Positions 8,230 to 16,743 of a stretch of 64,000 nucleotides of DNA are shown piece after piece. The translations under genes and the position numbers were made by a program. Location: positions 4,526,001 to 4,590,000 of the forward strand of contig NC_020520.1 of assembly GCF_000348785.1 (NCBI RefSeq). The letters run 5' to 3'. How positions within the stretch are numbered: the stretch's first letter is position 1; each line of letters opens with the position of its first letter. This stretch comes from Ilumatobacter coccineus YM16-304 (GTDB taxonomy: Bacteria; Actinomycetota; Acidimicrobiia; Acidimicrobiales; Ilumatobacteraceae). The notes below the pieces were generated by a model. That model did no database searches and was not told where the DNA came from. It saw nothing but the letters and a program-made list of their open reading frames with translations.

Positions 8230-10073
8230 TGCTCTCCTCTGTGCGTGCTGGGTGTCGGCACCGTTCCGGGAACCGCCCGGTCGATGCGACGGATGTTCAG
8301 GTCCGACGCCGGGTCGAGTGCACCGGCGGCGATCGATGCCACCGTCCTCGAGACGACGTCGAGATGTCGGATGGCGTCGCTGACGCCGACTTCGACGAGT
8401 TCGACCGACGCCACGGCGTGCCCGGCGAACGGTGCGGAGGGCGAGCCCGTGGCATCGCCCTGTTGCTCGTCGTCGATCACCACGATGCGACCACCTGCGT
8501 CGGTCAGCGCGACGTCGGCCAATGCGGCGGCGAACGGTGCTGCTTCGGCGACGGCCGCGCTCGTCGCCACGACCGTGTCGACGCCACCGAAGCGTTCGGC
8601 ACAGCGCTCGATGGTCGCCACGATGTCGTGCTCCGCGGTCTCGACGTGAGCACCGGCGGCGGCGAGTCGAGCGACGAGTCCGTCGGCGAACGCGGGCTCG
8701 GTGGCGGCGACCACGACGACGCGCCCGCTGAGCATCGGCACCGTCTTGCGGCGCAGCTTCGCTTCTTCGAGACTCCAGTACTCGATGCGGAACTTCTCGG
8801 AATCGGGAATCGGCCGGTACGTCGACACCGACTCGGCGCCGCGCATCGAGTTGATCGCGTTGACGTAGTAGGCACCGCACACGCGTGCGGTCCGGGCGTC
8901 GGCGGCGAAGCTGAACATCCCGACTCCGGGGACGAGCACGATCCGAGGATCGGCGCCGCGCATGGGCGGCGAGTCGTCGGTCGCGTGCCGCCGGTAGTAC
9001 GCCGCGTACTCGTCGCGGTAGCGGCGATGGGCTTCGTCGAGCGTCGCCGCGATCGCCGACCGATCGACAGTCGGATCGACGGCCGGATCGACGTCCAGAT
9101 CGACGTCGAGGAACATCGGCGCGACCTTGAGGCGGAGGTAGTGGTCGGGGCAACTCGTGCCGAGCGCGGCGAGTTCCTCGGCCCGCTCGCGTGACACGAA
9201 GTCGAGCACGACGTCGCTGTCGTCCCAGTGCCCCACCATCGGTTCGTCGTGCGATGCGCACGCGCGGATCATCGGGTGGATCACACGGGCGACGGCCGCC
9301 CGCCGGTCGGGGTCGAGTGGGCGGCGCGAGTCGACGACGGCGCCCAACGGGTCAGCGCAGCCCTCGCGTTCGAGGAACTCCTCGGCGGTGCGGATCATCC
9401 AGAGCGAGTTGGCTTCGCACTCGGCGCTGGTGGCACCCCACGCGGTGGTGCCGTGGCCGCCGAGCACCACGCCCACCGCCTCGGGGTGCTCGCGGTGGAG
9501 ACGCGCGATCTGGAGGCCGAGTTCGAACCCGGGCCGCCGCCAGTCGACCCACAGCACTCGACCGCCGTAGATGCGCTCGGTGAGTTCGGGGCCGTCGACG
9601 CTCGCTGCGATCGCGATCACACCGTCGGGATGGAGGTGGTCGACGTGCGGCGCGTCGACGAGCGCGTGCATGGCGGTGTCGATCGACGGCGCCGGGCCCG
9701 GTTCGCCGAAGCAGCATCGGGTGAACAGCGGCACCATCTCGTCTTCGTGGTCGGGTCCTCGGTAGACGCGCTGCATGGCGACGATGCGTTGGCGTTCGAG
9801 CACGGCAATGTCCCCGGCGGTGAGCGTGGCCAGGTCGCTTCCCGACCCCTTCACCCAGAGGAGTTCGACGTCGTCGCCGCTGACCGGGTCGACGGCGACG
9901 CCCTTCGCCGACGTGTTGCCGCCGCCTTCGTTGGTGTTGCGCGTGTCGGCGCCCAGCCGATTGCTCCGCTCGATCAGCGCGCTGAGTGGGCCGGGTGTGG
10001 CCTGGCGTTCTTCGGTCGCGTTCACGGCCTCACCGATCGTCGCAGCGATGACCGGGTCATCGACTGGCGCCAT
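8226..10073 (-). CDS. RhaD-like aldolase fused to a degenerate dehydrogenase-like domain
   Basis: 615 residues. Residues about 25-380 form a class II aldolase of the bifunctional rhamnulose-1-phosphate aldolase/alcohol dehydrogenase type, with NEGGGNTSAKG, DHLHPDGVIAIA and GGHGTTAWG supplying metal ligands. The family's C-terminal half is normally a short-chain dehydrogenase that oxidises lactaldehyde. Here that part is shorter (the usual total is near 680-700, from memory) and lacks both a TGxxxGIG nucleotide loop and a YxxxK pair. It is 17 bases overlapped with the AraB-like gene upstream and coupled to the AraD-like gene downstream. Aldolase activity is likely; dehydrogenase activity is doubtful. 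Confidence 0.85.
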   Translation of the reverse strand: MAPVDDPVIAATIGEAVNATEERQATPGPLSALIERSNRLGADTRNTNEGGGNTSAKGVAVDPVSGDDVELLWVKGSGSDLATLTAGDIAVLERQRIVAMQRVYRGPDHEDEMVPLFTRCCFGEPGPAPSIDTAMHALVDAPHVDHLHPDGVIAIAASVDGPELTERIYGGRVLWVDWRRPGFELGLQIARLHREHPEAVGVVLGGHGTTAWGATSAECEANSLWMIRTAEEFLEREGCADPLGAVVDSRRPLDPDRRAAVARVIHPMIRACASHDEPMVGHWDDSDVVLDFVSRERAEELAALGTSCPDHYLRLKVAPMFLDVDLDVDPAVDPTVDRSAIAATLDEAHRRYRDEYAAYYRRHATDDSPPMRGADPRIVLVPGVGMFSFAADARTARVCGAYYVNAINSMRGAESVSTYRPIPDSEKFRIEYWSLEEAKLRRKTVPMLSGRVVVVAATEPAFADGLVARLAAAGAHVETAEHDIVATIERCAERFGGVDTVVATSAAVAEAAPFAAALADVALTDAGGRIVVIDDEQQGDATGSPSAPFAGHAVASVELVEVGVSDAIRHLDVVSRTVASIAAGALDPASDLNIRRIDRAVPGTVPTPSTHRGEQ

Positions 10074-11730
10074 CGCGGATGTCGAGCAACCGCTTCATGA
10101 TCGGGCCGAGCGCGCCACTCGCTGCGAACGTGTCGTGCAGCGTGGTGAAGTCGGCGTACAGCTCGTCGTAGACGGCAGCGCTCGCCGTGTCGGGACGCAC
10201 GACGTCGGTGCCGGCCGGGGCGAGCGCGCCCTGCGCCGCTTCGATCGACTCGAAGTGTCCGCCCGCGACCGCGGCGACGATCGCCGCGCCGTGTGCGCTG
10301 CCCTGGCTGGTGCTGGCGATCGTGATGTCACGGCCGAACACGTCGGCGTACACCTGCATCATCCACTGCGCGTTCGTCGGGAGGCCACCGGCCGCGACGA
10401 CGGTGTCGATCGGCGTGCCGTTGGCTTCGACGGTCTCGAGGATTCGGCGCGCACCGAACGCTGTCGCTTCGACGAGCGCCCGCAGGATGTGGTGCGGTTC
10501 CGATCGCAGCGTGAGGCCGACGATGAGTCCGCTGAGGCGTTGATCGACGAGGACCGAGCGGTTGCCGTTGAACCAGTCGAGGGCGAGCAGGCCGTGCTCG
10601 CCGGCGCGCATCGACGCCGCCCGCTCGCCGAGTTCGGTGAGAGCGCGAGCCGGTTCGTCGGCGCCGAGAACGGTCTGCGCGAACCAGTTGAAGATGTCGC
10701 CGACCGCGGACTGTCCGGCCTCCACGCCGATGAATCCGGGGACGACGCTGTCGCGGACGACGCCGCACATGCCGGGGATGTCTGGCAGTTCGCCCGGTGC
10801 CGGTTCTTCGATGACCGTGACGTCGCAGGTGGAGGTGCCCATGACCTTCACGAAGGTGCCGACCTTCGCGCCGGCGGCGATGCCGGCGGCGTGGGCGTCG
10901 AAGTGCCCGACGGCGACCGGCGTGCCGGCGACGAGTCCGGTGCGCTCGGCCCATTCAGCGGTGACGTGTCCGGCGACTCGGGCGGCGGGCCAGGCCGTGT
11001 CGTAGAGCCGCTCGCGCAGGTCGGCGAGCGCCGGGTCGAGCATGGCGAGGAACTCGACGTCGGGCAGACCGCCCCAACTGTCGGCGTACATCGCCTTGTG
11101 CCCAGCAGCTGTGACGGTGCGGCGCAGTTCGCTCGGTGCCGACGTGCCGGTGAGCACGCCGACGATGTAGTCGCACAGCTCGACCCACGAGTAGGCCGCT
11201 TCGAAGACCTCCGGGTCTTCCTCGCGGCAGTGCAGGATCTTCGCCCAGAACCACTCGGCCGAGTAGGTGCCGCCACAGGCCCGGATGAGCTCGGGCCGGT
11301 GTTCCCAGGCGAGCTCGGTGATGCGCGCCGCTTCCTCGTGCGCCGTGTGGTCTTTCCACAGCCACGCCTTCGCGGCCGGGCGGTCGGCGAATCGTGGATG
11401 GTCGGCGAGCGCGACGCCGGCGATGTCGACGGGAATCGGCGTCGATCCGGTGGTGGCGAACGCGACGCCGACCACGTCGCCGGGGTCGAAGTCCGCGCGT
11501 GTCTCCTTCGCTCGAGCCAGGCTCTCGCGGAGGGTGTGCTCCATGCCCGATCGGTAGTCGGCCGGTTCTTGGCGTGCGAGGTCGGGCAGTTCGGTCGAGA
11601 TGACGACGCCGTCGACGCCGCTCGGATATGGAGCGACAGCCTCCGCCACCTCGGAACCATCCGAGAGGTCGACGATCACGGCGCGACATGAGCTCGTTCC
11701 GTAGTCGAGACCGATGGAGAAGTGAGACAT
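10057..11730 (-). CDS. Ribulokinase-like FGGY kinase
   Basis: 557 residues, longer than most FGGY kinases and typical of the ribulokinase branch. Motifs: GLDYGTSSCRAVIVD at the N-terminus, GHFDAHAAGIAAG, VMGTSTCDV, then GFIGVEAGQSAVGD and the C-terminal AGGLPTNAQWMMQ. The family phosphorylates ketopentoses or related polyols at the terminal hydroxyl. AGGGA lies before the ATG at 11730; a longer frame upstream lacks a credible start. It follows the binding-protein gene after a 116-base gap with a GC-rich hairpin, and overlaps the RhaD-like gene. The order kinase, aldolase, aldolase suggests direct processing of the imported sugar. Confidence 0.88.
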   Translation of the reverse strand: MSHFSIGLDYGTSSCRAVIVDLSDGSEVAEAVAPYPSGVDGVVISTELPDLARQEPADYRSGMEHTLRESLARAKETRADFDPGDVVGVAFATTGSTPIPVDIAGVALADHPRFADRPAAKAWLWKDHTAHEEAARITELAWEHRPELIRACGGTYSAEWFWAKILHCREEDPEVFEAAYSWVELCDYIVGVLTGTSAPSELRRTVTAAGHKAMYADSWGGLPDVEFLAMLDPALADLRERLYDTAWPAARVAGHVTAEWAERTGLVAGTPVAVGHFDAHAAGIAAGAKVGTFVKVMGTSTCDVTVIEEPAPGELPDIPGMCGVVRDSVVPGFIGVEAGQSAVGDIFNWFAQTVLGADEPARALTELGERAASMRAGEHGLLALDWFNGNRSVLVDQRLSGLIVGLTLRSEPHHILRALVEATAFGARRILETVEANGTPIDTVVAAGGLPTNAQWMMQVYADVFGRDITIASTSQGSAHGAAIVAAVAGGHFESIEAAQGALAPAGTDVVRPDTASAAVYDELYADFTTLHDTFAASGALGPIMKRLLDIRDGASR

Positions 11731-11786
11731 GAAAGATCCCTGAGGTGGCGGAGGCGGTCGGTGGGGGGTACTCGGGAAGCGAGGGA

Positions 11787-11816
11787 GCGCACGTGGGGGA
11801 GGCCCGGCGCGCCCCC
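11787..11816 (-). terminator. GC-rich hairpin after the binding-protein gene
   Basis: The gap between the binding-protein stop and the AraB-like kinase start contains an AGGGGG stretch facing CCCCCA around a CGCGCC core. It could pause or partly terminate transcription so that the binding protein exceeds the enzymes. Pairing is imperfect and no T-run follows. Confidence 0.3.
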
Positions 11817-11846
11817 TCACTTCCATTCAGACATCGAGCTCTGAGA

Positions 11847-12938
11847 TCAGAAGTCGAAGTCCGCGATGTTGTCGGCGGTGAACATGAGCGGCTTGTCGTA
11901 CAGCACTTCGCCGTCGGCGCCGACGGTGTAGGTGCCGGCCTCACCGGCGTCGATGACCTGGCCCTCTTCGGCCGTGATCTCACCGCTCACGAGCTGCGCT
12001 GCTGCCACCGTGGCGACGTAGCCGAGCTCGGCCGGGTCCCACAGGGCGAACGCTGCGCTCGAGCCGTCGTTGATGAAGTCGCGAACCGAGCTCGGCAGTG
12101 CGAAGCCGGTTGCCCAGACCTCGCCCGACATGCCGGCGTTGACGATCGCCTGCTGCGCTGCGGGAGCCGAGACGGCCGACGACGAGATGATGACCTTGAG
12201 GTCGGGGTTCGCCTGGATGAGGTTGAGCGCGATCTCCTGGCTCTTGGCCGCATCGTCACCGGCGAACTGCACTTCGTCGACGTACGACAGCGACGAGTAC
12301 GCCGGGTCACCGTCGATGAACTCCTTCATGAAGTTCACGTGTGCCGTGTGGTTCGGTGCCGTCGGCGAAGCCGAGATGAATGCCACCAGGCCGCCGTCGG
12401 GCGAGTTGAGCAGCGCTGCATCGAGCATCGTGCGTGCCGCCAGCTCGTAGCTGAGCTGGTTGATGAAGAGGTCACGGGCGTCGACGTTGGCGTCGGCGTC
12501 GTACGTGACGACCTTGATGCCGGCATCGCGAGCGTCGTTCAACGCCGGAGCGATGGCGTCGCCGTCGATGGCGCTCACGACGAGTGCGTCGGGGCTCTGC
12601 GGGATGGCGTTGGTCAGCGTGGCGATCTGCTCGGTCGCTTCGGGCTTGTCGGAACCGATGTACTGGAAGTCGAGACCGAGATCTTCGCCTGCCTGCTCGC
12701 CGCCCTCGCGGGCCACTTCGAAGTAGGCGAGGCCGGTGAACTTCGGTGCCATGAAGATCTTGGCGCCTTCCGACGAACCGGCTTCTTCCGGAGCGTCGCT
12801 CGAAGCGGGTGCTTCCGCCTCGGCGACGGAGTCGTCGGATGCTTCCTCTGCGTCGTCGTCCGATCCACACGCGGCGAGTGCCATGGCACCCACCAGGACC
12901 GGAGCGATCAGTTTCCTGAACGTTCGCTGTTGCAACAT
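11847..12938 (-). CDS. Sugar ABC transporter substrate-binding lipoprotein, LsrB/RhaS-like
   Basis: 363 residues. Signal peptide with lipobox ALAAC, lipidated Cys about position 24, then an acidic Ser/Glu/Ala linker. The mature domain is a periplasmic-binding-protein type 1 fold: MAPKFTGLAYFEVAREGG, LVVSAIDGDAIAPAL, KVVTYDADAN. These positions resemble LsrB and RhaS more than RbsB. It is separated from the permease genes upstream by 48 bases containing a short hairpin, a common way of giving binding proteins higher expression. The bound sugar is unknown; rhamnose-like, pentose-like and AI-2-like ligands all fit the surrounding enzymes. Confidence 0.87.
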   Translation of the reverse strand: MLQQRTFRKLIAPVLVGAMALAACGSDDDAEEASDDSVAEAEAPASSDAPEEAGSSEGAKIFMAPKFTGLAYFEVAREGGEQAGEDLGLDFQYIGSDKPEATEQIATLTNAIPQSPDALVVSAIDGDAIAPALNDARDAGIKVVTYDADANVDARDLFINQLSYELAARTMLDAALLNSPDGGLVAFISASPTAPNHTAHVNFMKEFIDGDPAYSSLSYVDEVQFAGDDAAKSQEIALNLIQANPDLKVIISSSAVSAPAAQQAIVNAGMSGEVWATGFALPSSVRDFINDGSSAAFALWDPAELGYVATVAAAQLVSGEITAEEGQVIDAGEAGTYTVGADGEVLYDKPLMFTADNIADFDF

Positions 12939-12960
12939 TTTCTTCCCCTTGATATGTCGT

Positions 12961-12976
12961 GGCTGCGGTTGCAGCC
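12961..12976 (-). promoter_or_regulatory. Hairpin between permease and binding-protein genes
   Basis: GGCTGC-GGTT-GCAGCC gives a perfect 6-bp stem in the 48-base gap between the binding-protein start and the second permease stop. It has no T-run, so it is more likely an mRNA-stability or partial-termination element than a full terminator. Confidence 0.4.
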
Positions 12977-12986
12977 GGTTGTTTCC

Positions 12987-13997
12987 TTACGAAGCGTTTG
13001 ACGCTGCAGGTTCAGCAGCGTCGGAACGTCCCGACTGTGTGATGACCGGAGTCCGTTGGAGGCCGCGCACGATCTGTACGAGCTTCGGGACGCCGATGCT
13101 GGCGATGAGCAACAGACCGACCACGAGCGTCTGGCTCGTCCCGGGCACGTTGGCGAGCTTCATGCCCGTCTGGATGGTGCCGAGCAGGATCAGTGCGAGC
13201 AGCACGCCGACCGCACGTCCGCTCCCGCCCTTGATCGAGACGCCGCCGAGCACGACGGCGGTGATGACGAAGAGGATGCTCCCGTCGGCGTTGTCGCCGC
13301 GAGCGCTCTGGTACTGGCCGACCCAGATGATGCCGGCGAGGCCCGACAGCACGCCGGCGAGGACGTAGCCGATGACCTTCGTGCCGATGACCGAGATGCC
13401 CGCCATGCGCGAGGCCTCGGGGTTGCTGCCGACGGCGTAGCTGTAACGGCCGAACGAGGTGTAGGCCAGCAGCGCTGCGGCTCCTGCGCCGACCACGAGC
13501 AGGACGATGATCGAGACCGGAACGGGCCCGATCTCGCCGTCGCCGAGAACGAGGTAGCGGTCCTCGCTGATGACGCTGCCCTGGTCGCCGGCGATGAGGA
13601 ACGCGATGCCGCGGAATGCTCCGAGGGTGCCGAGCGTGACGGCGAGCGATGGCAGGCCGGCGACGGCGACGAGCGCACCGTTGACGAGACCGAGCAGCGC
13701 GCCGACGGCGAGCACGGCGAGCATCGCCACGATCACGGGGACGCCGTCGTCGGCGAGCTTGGCGTAGAGCACGCTGCCCACCGCGAGGGTCGATGCCAGC
13801 GAGATGTCGATCTCGCCGTGCAGGATCACGGGCAGGAGACCGAACGCCATCAGCCCGAAGATCACGTAGAACTCCGCCGACGAGACGAGGTTGTCTCGGT
13901 TGAGGAAGTAGGGCGAGAGACGGCTCGACCAGACGAAGGCGAGTCCGATCAGGACGACGAGCAGCAGTTCCCACGAGTAGCGGCGAGCGAGCCTCAC
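12987..13997 (-). CDS. Sugar ABC transporter permease (second)
   Basis: 336 residues with about ten hydrophobic segments, RbsC/LsrD-like. The family signature is seen in HGEIDISLASTLAVGS, LPSLAVTLGTLGAFRGIAF and AVGSNPEASRMAGI. It starts with GTG, which overlaps the stop of the first permease gene (GTGA), so translation is coupled. The open frame continues far upstream in the same frame, but that part is a shadow of the first permease gene. It forms the membrane channel with the product of 13994-15046. Confidence 0.87.
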   Translation of the reverse strand: MRLARRYSWELLLVVLIGLAFVWSSRLSPYFLNRDNLVSSAEFYVIFGLMAFGLLPVILHGEIDISLASTLAVGSVLYAKLADDGVPVIVAMLAVLAVGALLGLVNGALVAVAGLPSLAVTLGTLGAFRGIAFLIAGDQGSVISEDRYLVLGDGEIGPVPVSIIVLLVVGAGAAALLAYTSFGRYSYAVGSNPEASRMAGISVIGTKVIGYVLAGVLSGLAGIIWVGQYQSARGDNADGSILFVITAVVLGGVSIKGGSGRAVGVLLALILLGTIQTGMKLANVPGTSQTLVVGLLLIASIGVPKLVQIVRGLQRTPVITQSGRSDAAEPAASNAS

Positions 13998-15046
13998 GCG
14001 TCGACCTCCATGATCCGGCGGCGCGTCGTGGCGCTCAGCACCTTCTTGCGCACGATGGCGTCGACCCCGACGGCGGCGACGATGGCCGCACCCTGGATGA
14101 GCAGTCGGTAGTACTCCTGTACTTGGAGCAGCACGAGTCCGTTGTTGATCGTGGCGAGCACGATCGCTCCGACGGCGGCACCGAAGACGCTGCCGCTGCC
14201 GCCCCAGATGCTGACGCCGCCGATGACGACGGCGGCGAGCACCTGCAGTTCGATGCCCGAACCGAGCAGCGAGTTGATGTTGCCGACGCGAGCGCCGAGC
14301 AGCAGACCGGCGATGGCGGCGACCACACCGGCGCCGGTGTACGCGCCGAGGATGATCCGGTTGCTGCTGAGGCCGAAGTACTCGGCCGCCTTCGGGTTCG
14401 AGCCGAGGGCGTACAGCGACCGGCCGCCCGGCGTCTTGCGCAGGACGAGGCCGACCAGCGCGACCACGCCGGCCGCCAGCCAGACGTAGGCCGACAGCCC
14501 GAACCAGTTCGCCATCGCCAGGTCGCGCATGTACTGCGGGAGTTGACCGCTCGTGACCTCCTTGGCGTCGGCGTAGAACGAGACCGAGCCGCGGTAGATC
14601 GACAGCGTGCCGAGGGTGGCGACGATCGACGGAATCTCGAGGAACGACACGAGCACCCCGTTGATGAAGCCGAGCACCGCGCCGATGAGCACCGCGATCA
14701 GGATCACGAAGGGTTGGAGTGCGGTGGTCTCGCCGCTCAGGTCGAACACGACGTAGGCGGTGAGCCCCATGATCGATCCGACCGAGAGATCGAGGTTGCC
14801 GGTGAGCACGACGAGCGTCTGCCCGGCAGCGGCGATCATCAGGATGGCCGAACTGAACAGGATGCTGCGCCCGTTGTCGAGCGTGAGGAACCGCGGTGCC
14901 GTGATCGTGAAGGTCACGACGAGCAGCAGGAGGAAGACGAGCACGCCGAGGAATCGGACCTTGAGGGCGAGGGCGCCACTCGTAGTGCCGAACCGGTCGA
15001 GGAACGAACCGGTCGGGGGTGCGGTCGAGAGATCGGTGGTGGTCAT
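13994..15046 (-). CDS. Sugar ABC transporter permease (first)
   Basis: 350 residues with multiple membrane segments. RbsC-family markers are LTGNLDLSVGSIMGLTAY, LEIPSIVATLGTLSIYRGS and ALGSNPKAAEYFGLS, followed by GGVSIWGGSGS. The ATG at 15046 overlaps the ATPase stop codon (ATGA). A longer frame of 444 codons exists, but its first 94 residues are arginine-rich shadow sequence of the ATPase gene. It pairs with the second permease gene downstream. Confidence 0.88.
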   Translation of the reverse strand: MTTTDLSTAPPTGSFLDRFGTTSGALALKVRFLGVLVFLLLLVVTFTITAPRFLTLDNGRSILFSSAILMIAAAGQTLVVLTGNLDLSVGSIMGLTAYVVFDLSGETTALQPFVILIAVLIGAVLGFINGVLVSFLEIPSIVATLGTLSIYRGSVSFYADAKEVTSGQLPQYMRDLAMANWFGLSAYVWLAAGVVALVGLVLRKTPGGRSLYALGSNPKAAEYFGLSSNRIILGAYTGAGVVAAIAGLLLGARVGNINSLLGSGIELQVLAAVVIGGVSIWGGSGSVFGAAVGAIVLATINNGLVLLQVQEYYRLLIQGAAIVAAVGVDAIVRKKVLSATTRRRIMEVDA

Positions 15047-16566
15047 GCCACGGTCGCTTTCGTTGCCCGTTGTGTGGCCGCCGCCAGGATCGACTCCTGG
15101 GTCGCCGTCGCCGTCTCGAGATCGACGACGATGCGGCCACGCGACAGCACGAGCACGCGGTCGCTCACCGCGAGCACCTCGAGCATGTCGGACGAGATCA
15201 TGAGGATGCCCATGCGCTGCTTGCGGGCGAGCTCGCGCATGATGTCGTGCACCTGCGCTTTGGTGCCGACGTCGATGCCGTGTGTCGGTTCGTCGAGCAG
15301 GAGCACCGTCGGTTGTTTCGCGAGCCACCGGGCGATGGCGACCTTCTGGCGGTTGCCGCCCGACAGCGAACTGACGAGGTCACCGATCTCGCCTTTGATG
15401 CTCAGTGCGCTGCGCTGGTCTTCGGCGAGGCGCCGTTCGCCGGCGCTGTCGACGATGCCGCCTCGGCCGAGCGACTTGAGGCTCGGCAGCGCGATGTTGT
15501 CGACGATCGGCATCGTCGAGATGATTCCCTCGGCGTCGCGGTTCTCGGGGAGGTACACGAGCCCGAGGTCGGCCATCTGGCGAGGCGATCGGGGTGCGAC
15601 GGTCTCACCGTGGATCTCGACCTCGCCCTCGACGCCCTTGCTCAAGCCGAACAGCGCCTGGGCGATCTCGGATCGGCCGGCGCCGACGAGTCCGGCCATC
15701 GCGACGATCTCGCCTTCGCGGATCTCGAAGTCGATCTCGTCGAACACGCCGGGGAGGGAGAGACCGCTCACCTTCAGGCAGACGTCGCCGAGCGGTTCGG
15801 TGCGTGCGACGTTCTCGAGCACCACCGAGCGTCCGACCATCTGGCGGATCATCTCGTCGTCCGACAGGTCGGCCGACGGCGAGGTGATGACGTGCTGGCC
15901 GTCGCGCAGCACCGTGATCGTGTCGGCGAGCGCCCGGATCTCTTCCATCCGGTGCGAGATCCAGATGATGGCGGTGCCGGTGTCGCGCAGGCGCCGGACG
16001 ACTTCGTAGAGCTTTTCGGCTTCGCTCGGCGTGAGTGCGCTGGTGGGCTCGTCGAGGATCAGCACGCGGAGATCGGAGGAGAGGGCGCGGGCGATCTCGA
16101 CGAACTGCGCTTCGGCGACGGTGAGCCCGGCCACCATCTGGTCGACGTCGATCTCGAAGCCGACGTCGGCGAGCAGTTCGCGAGCCCGCGTCTTCATGGC
16201 GGCGTGGTCGATGAAGGGGCCGCGGCGAGGAAACTGCCCCGTCATGATGTTCTCGGCCACCGACAGGTGCGGGAACAGGTTGGGGTCTTGGTACATCGCC
16301 GCGATGCCGGCGGCGCGGGCGTCGAGCGGCGTCTTGAACTTGGTGGCGACACCGTCGACCGAGACGACACCGGCGTCGCCGGGTCGGATGCCGGTGATGA
16401 TCCCGACGAGCGTCGACTTGCCGGCGCCGTTCTCTCCGACGAGGGCGTGGATCTCGCCGGCCTGGACGTCGAACGACACGCCGCGCAGCGCGTGCACCGC
16501 TCCGAACGACTTGGAGACGCCGTCGACGCGGAGCCGCGGGGCGGCGTCCTGCTCCGTTCGTTCCAT
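15043..16566 (-). CDS. Sugar ABC transporter ATPase with two nucleotide-binding domains
   Basis: 507 residues, an RbsA/LsrA/MglA-type duplicated ATPase. The first domain has GENGAGKST, LTVAEAQFVEIARAL and LILDEPTSALT. The second has the usual altered P-loop GLVGAGRSE, with LSGGNRQKVAIARWLA and LLLDEPTHGIDVG. It powers import with the two permeases and the binding protein. The start at 16566 is preceded by GAGGGGAG; the in-frame codons upstream up to 16683 overlap the promoter and are unlikely to be translated. It is the first gene of a seven-gene catabolic operon running to 7489. Confidence 0.92.
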   Translation of the reverse strand: MERTEQDAAPRLRVDGVSKSFGAVHALRGVSFDVQAGEIHALVGENGAGKSTLVGIITGIRPGDAGVVSVDGVATKFKTPLDARAAGIAAMYQDPNLFPHLSVAENIMTGQFPRRGPFIDHAAMKTRARELLADVGFEIDVDQMVAGLTVAEAQFVEIARALSSDLRVLILDEPTSALTPSEAEKLYEVVRRLRDTGTAIIWISHRMEEIRALADTITVLRDGQHVITSPSADLSDDEMIRQMVGRSVVLENVARTEPLGDVCLKVSGLSLPGVFDEIDFEIREGEIVAMAGLVGAGRSEIAQALFGLSKGVEGEVEIHGETVAPRSPRQMADLGLVYLPENRDAEGIISTMPIVDNIALPSLKSLGRGGIVDSAGERRLAEDQRSALSIKGEIGDLVSSLSGGNRQKVAIARWLAKQPTVLLLDEPTHGIDVGTKAQVHDIMRELARKQRMGILMISSDMLEVLAVSDRVLVLSRGRIVVDLETATATQESILAAATQRATKATVA

Positions 16567-16622
16567 GGGTCTCCCCTCGACCGCTGGCCGGCGCGCCCCG
16601 ATGGCTCGCCGTTGCGGGGACG

Positions 16623-16682
16623 AACATACGGAAACGACCTTCGTCAGGGCAAGCCAATGCTCACAGGTTGAGCATATGCTCA
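16623..16682 (-). promoter_or_regulatory. Promoter and operator candidate of the sugar importer operon
   Basis: Reading the minus strand, TTGCCC (16652-16647) and TATGTT (16628-16623) are separated by 18 bases and form a plausible -35/-10 pair about 55 bases before the ATPase start. Just upstream lies a perfect 14-base palindrome, TGAGCATATGCTCA (16669-16682), plus a third copy of the half-site, TGCTCA, at 16658-16663. This is the sort of site SorC-family regulators use. Position upstream of -35 would suit activation, or repression by looping. Confidence 0.6.
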
Positions 16683-16743
16683 CCGGCTCGAACGGAGACC
16701 GGTCGCTCGAACGGCGAGCGACGTGGTGTCGGCTGGAGCCGGC

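Noticed and set aside
4515-16566. Firm assignment as an AI-2 (lsr) operon
   Set aside because: Only some parts resemble Lsr proteins; AraB-, AraD- and RhaD-like enzymes are not part of lsr, so the substrate was left open.
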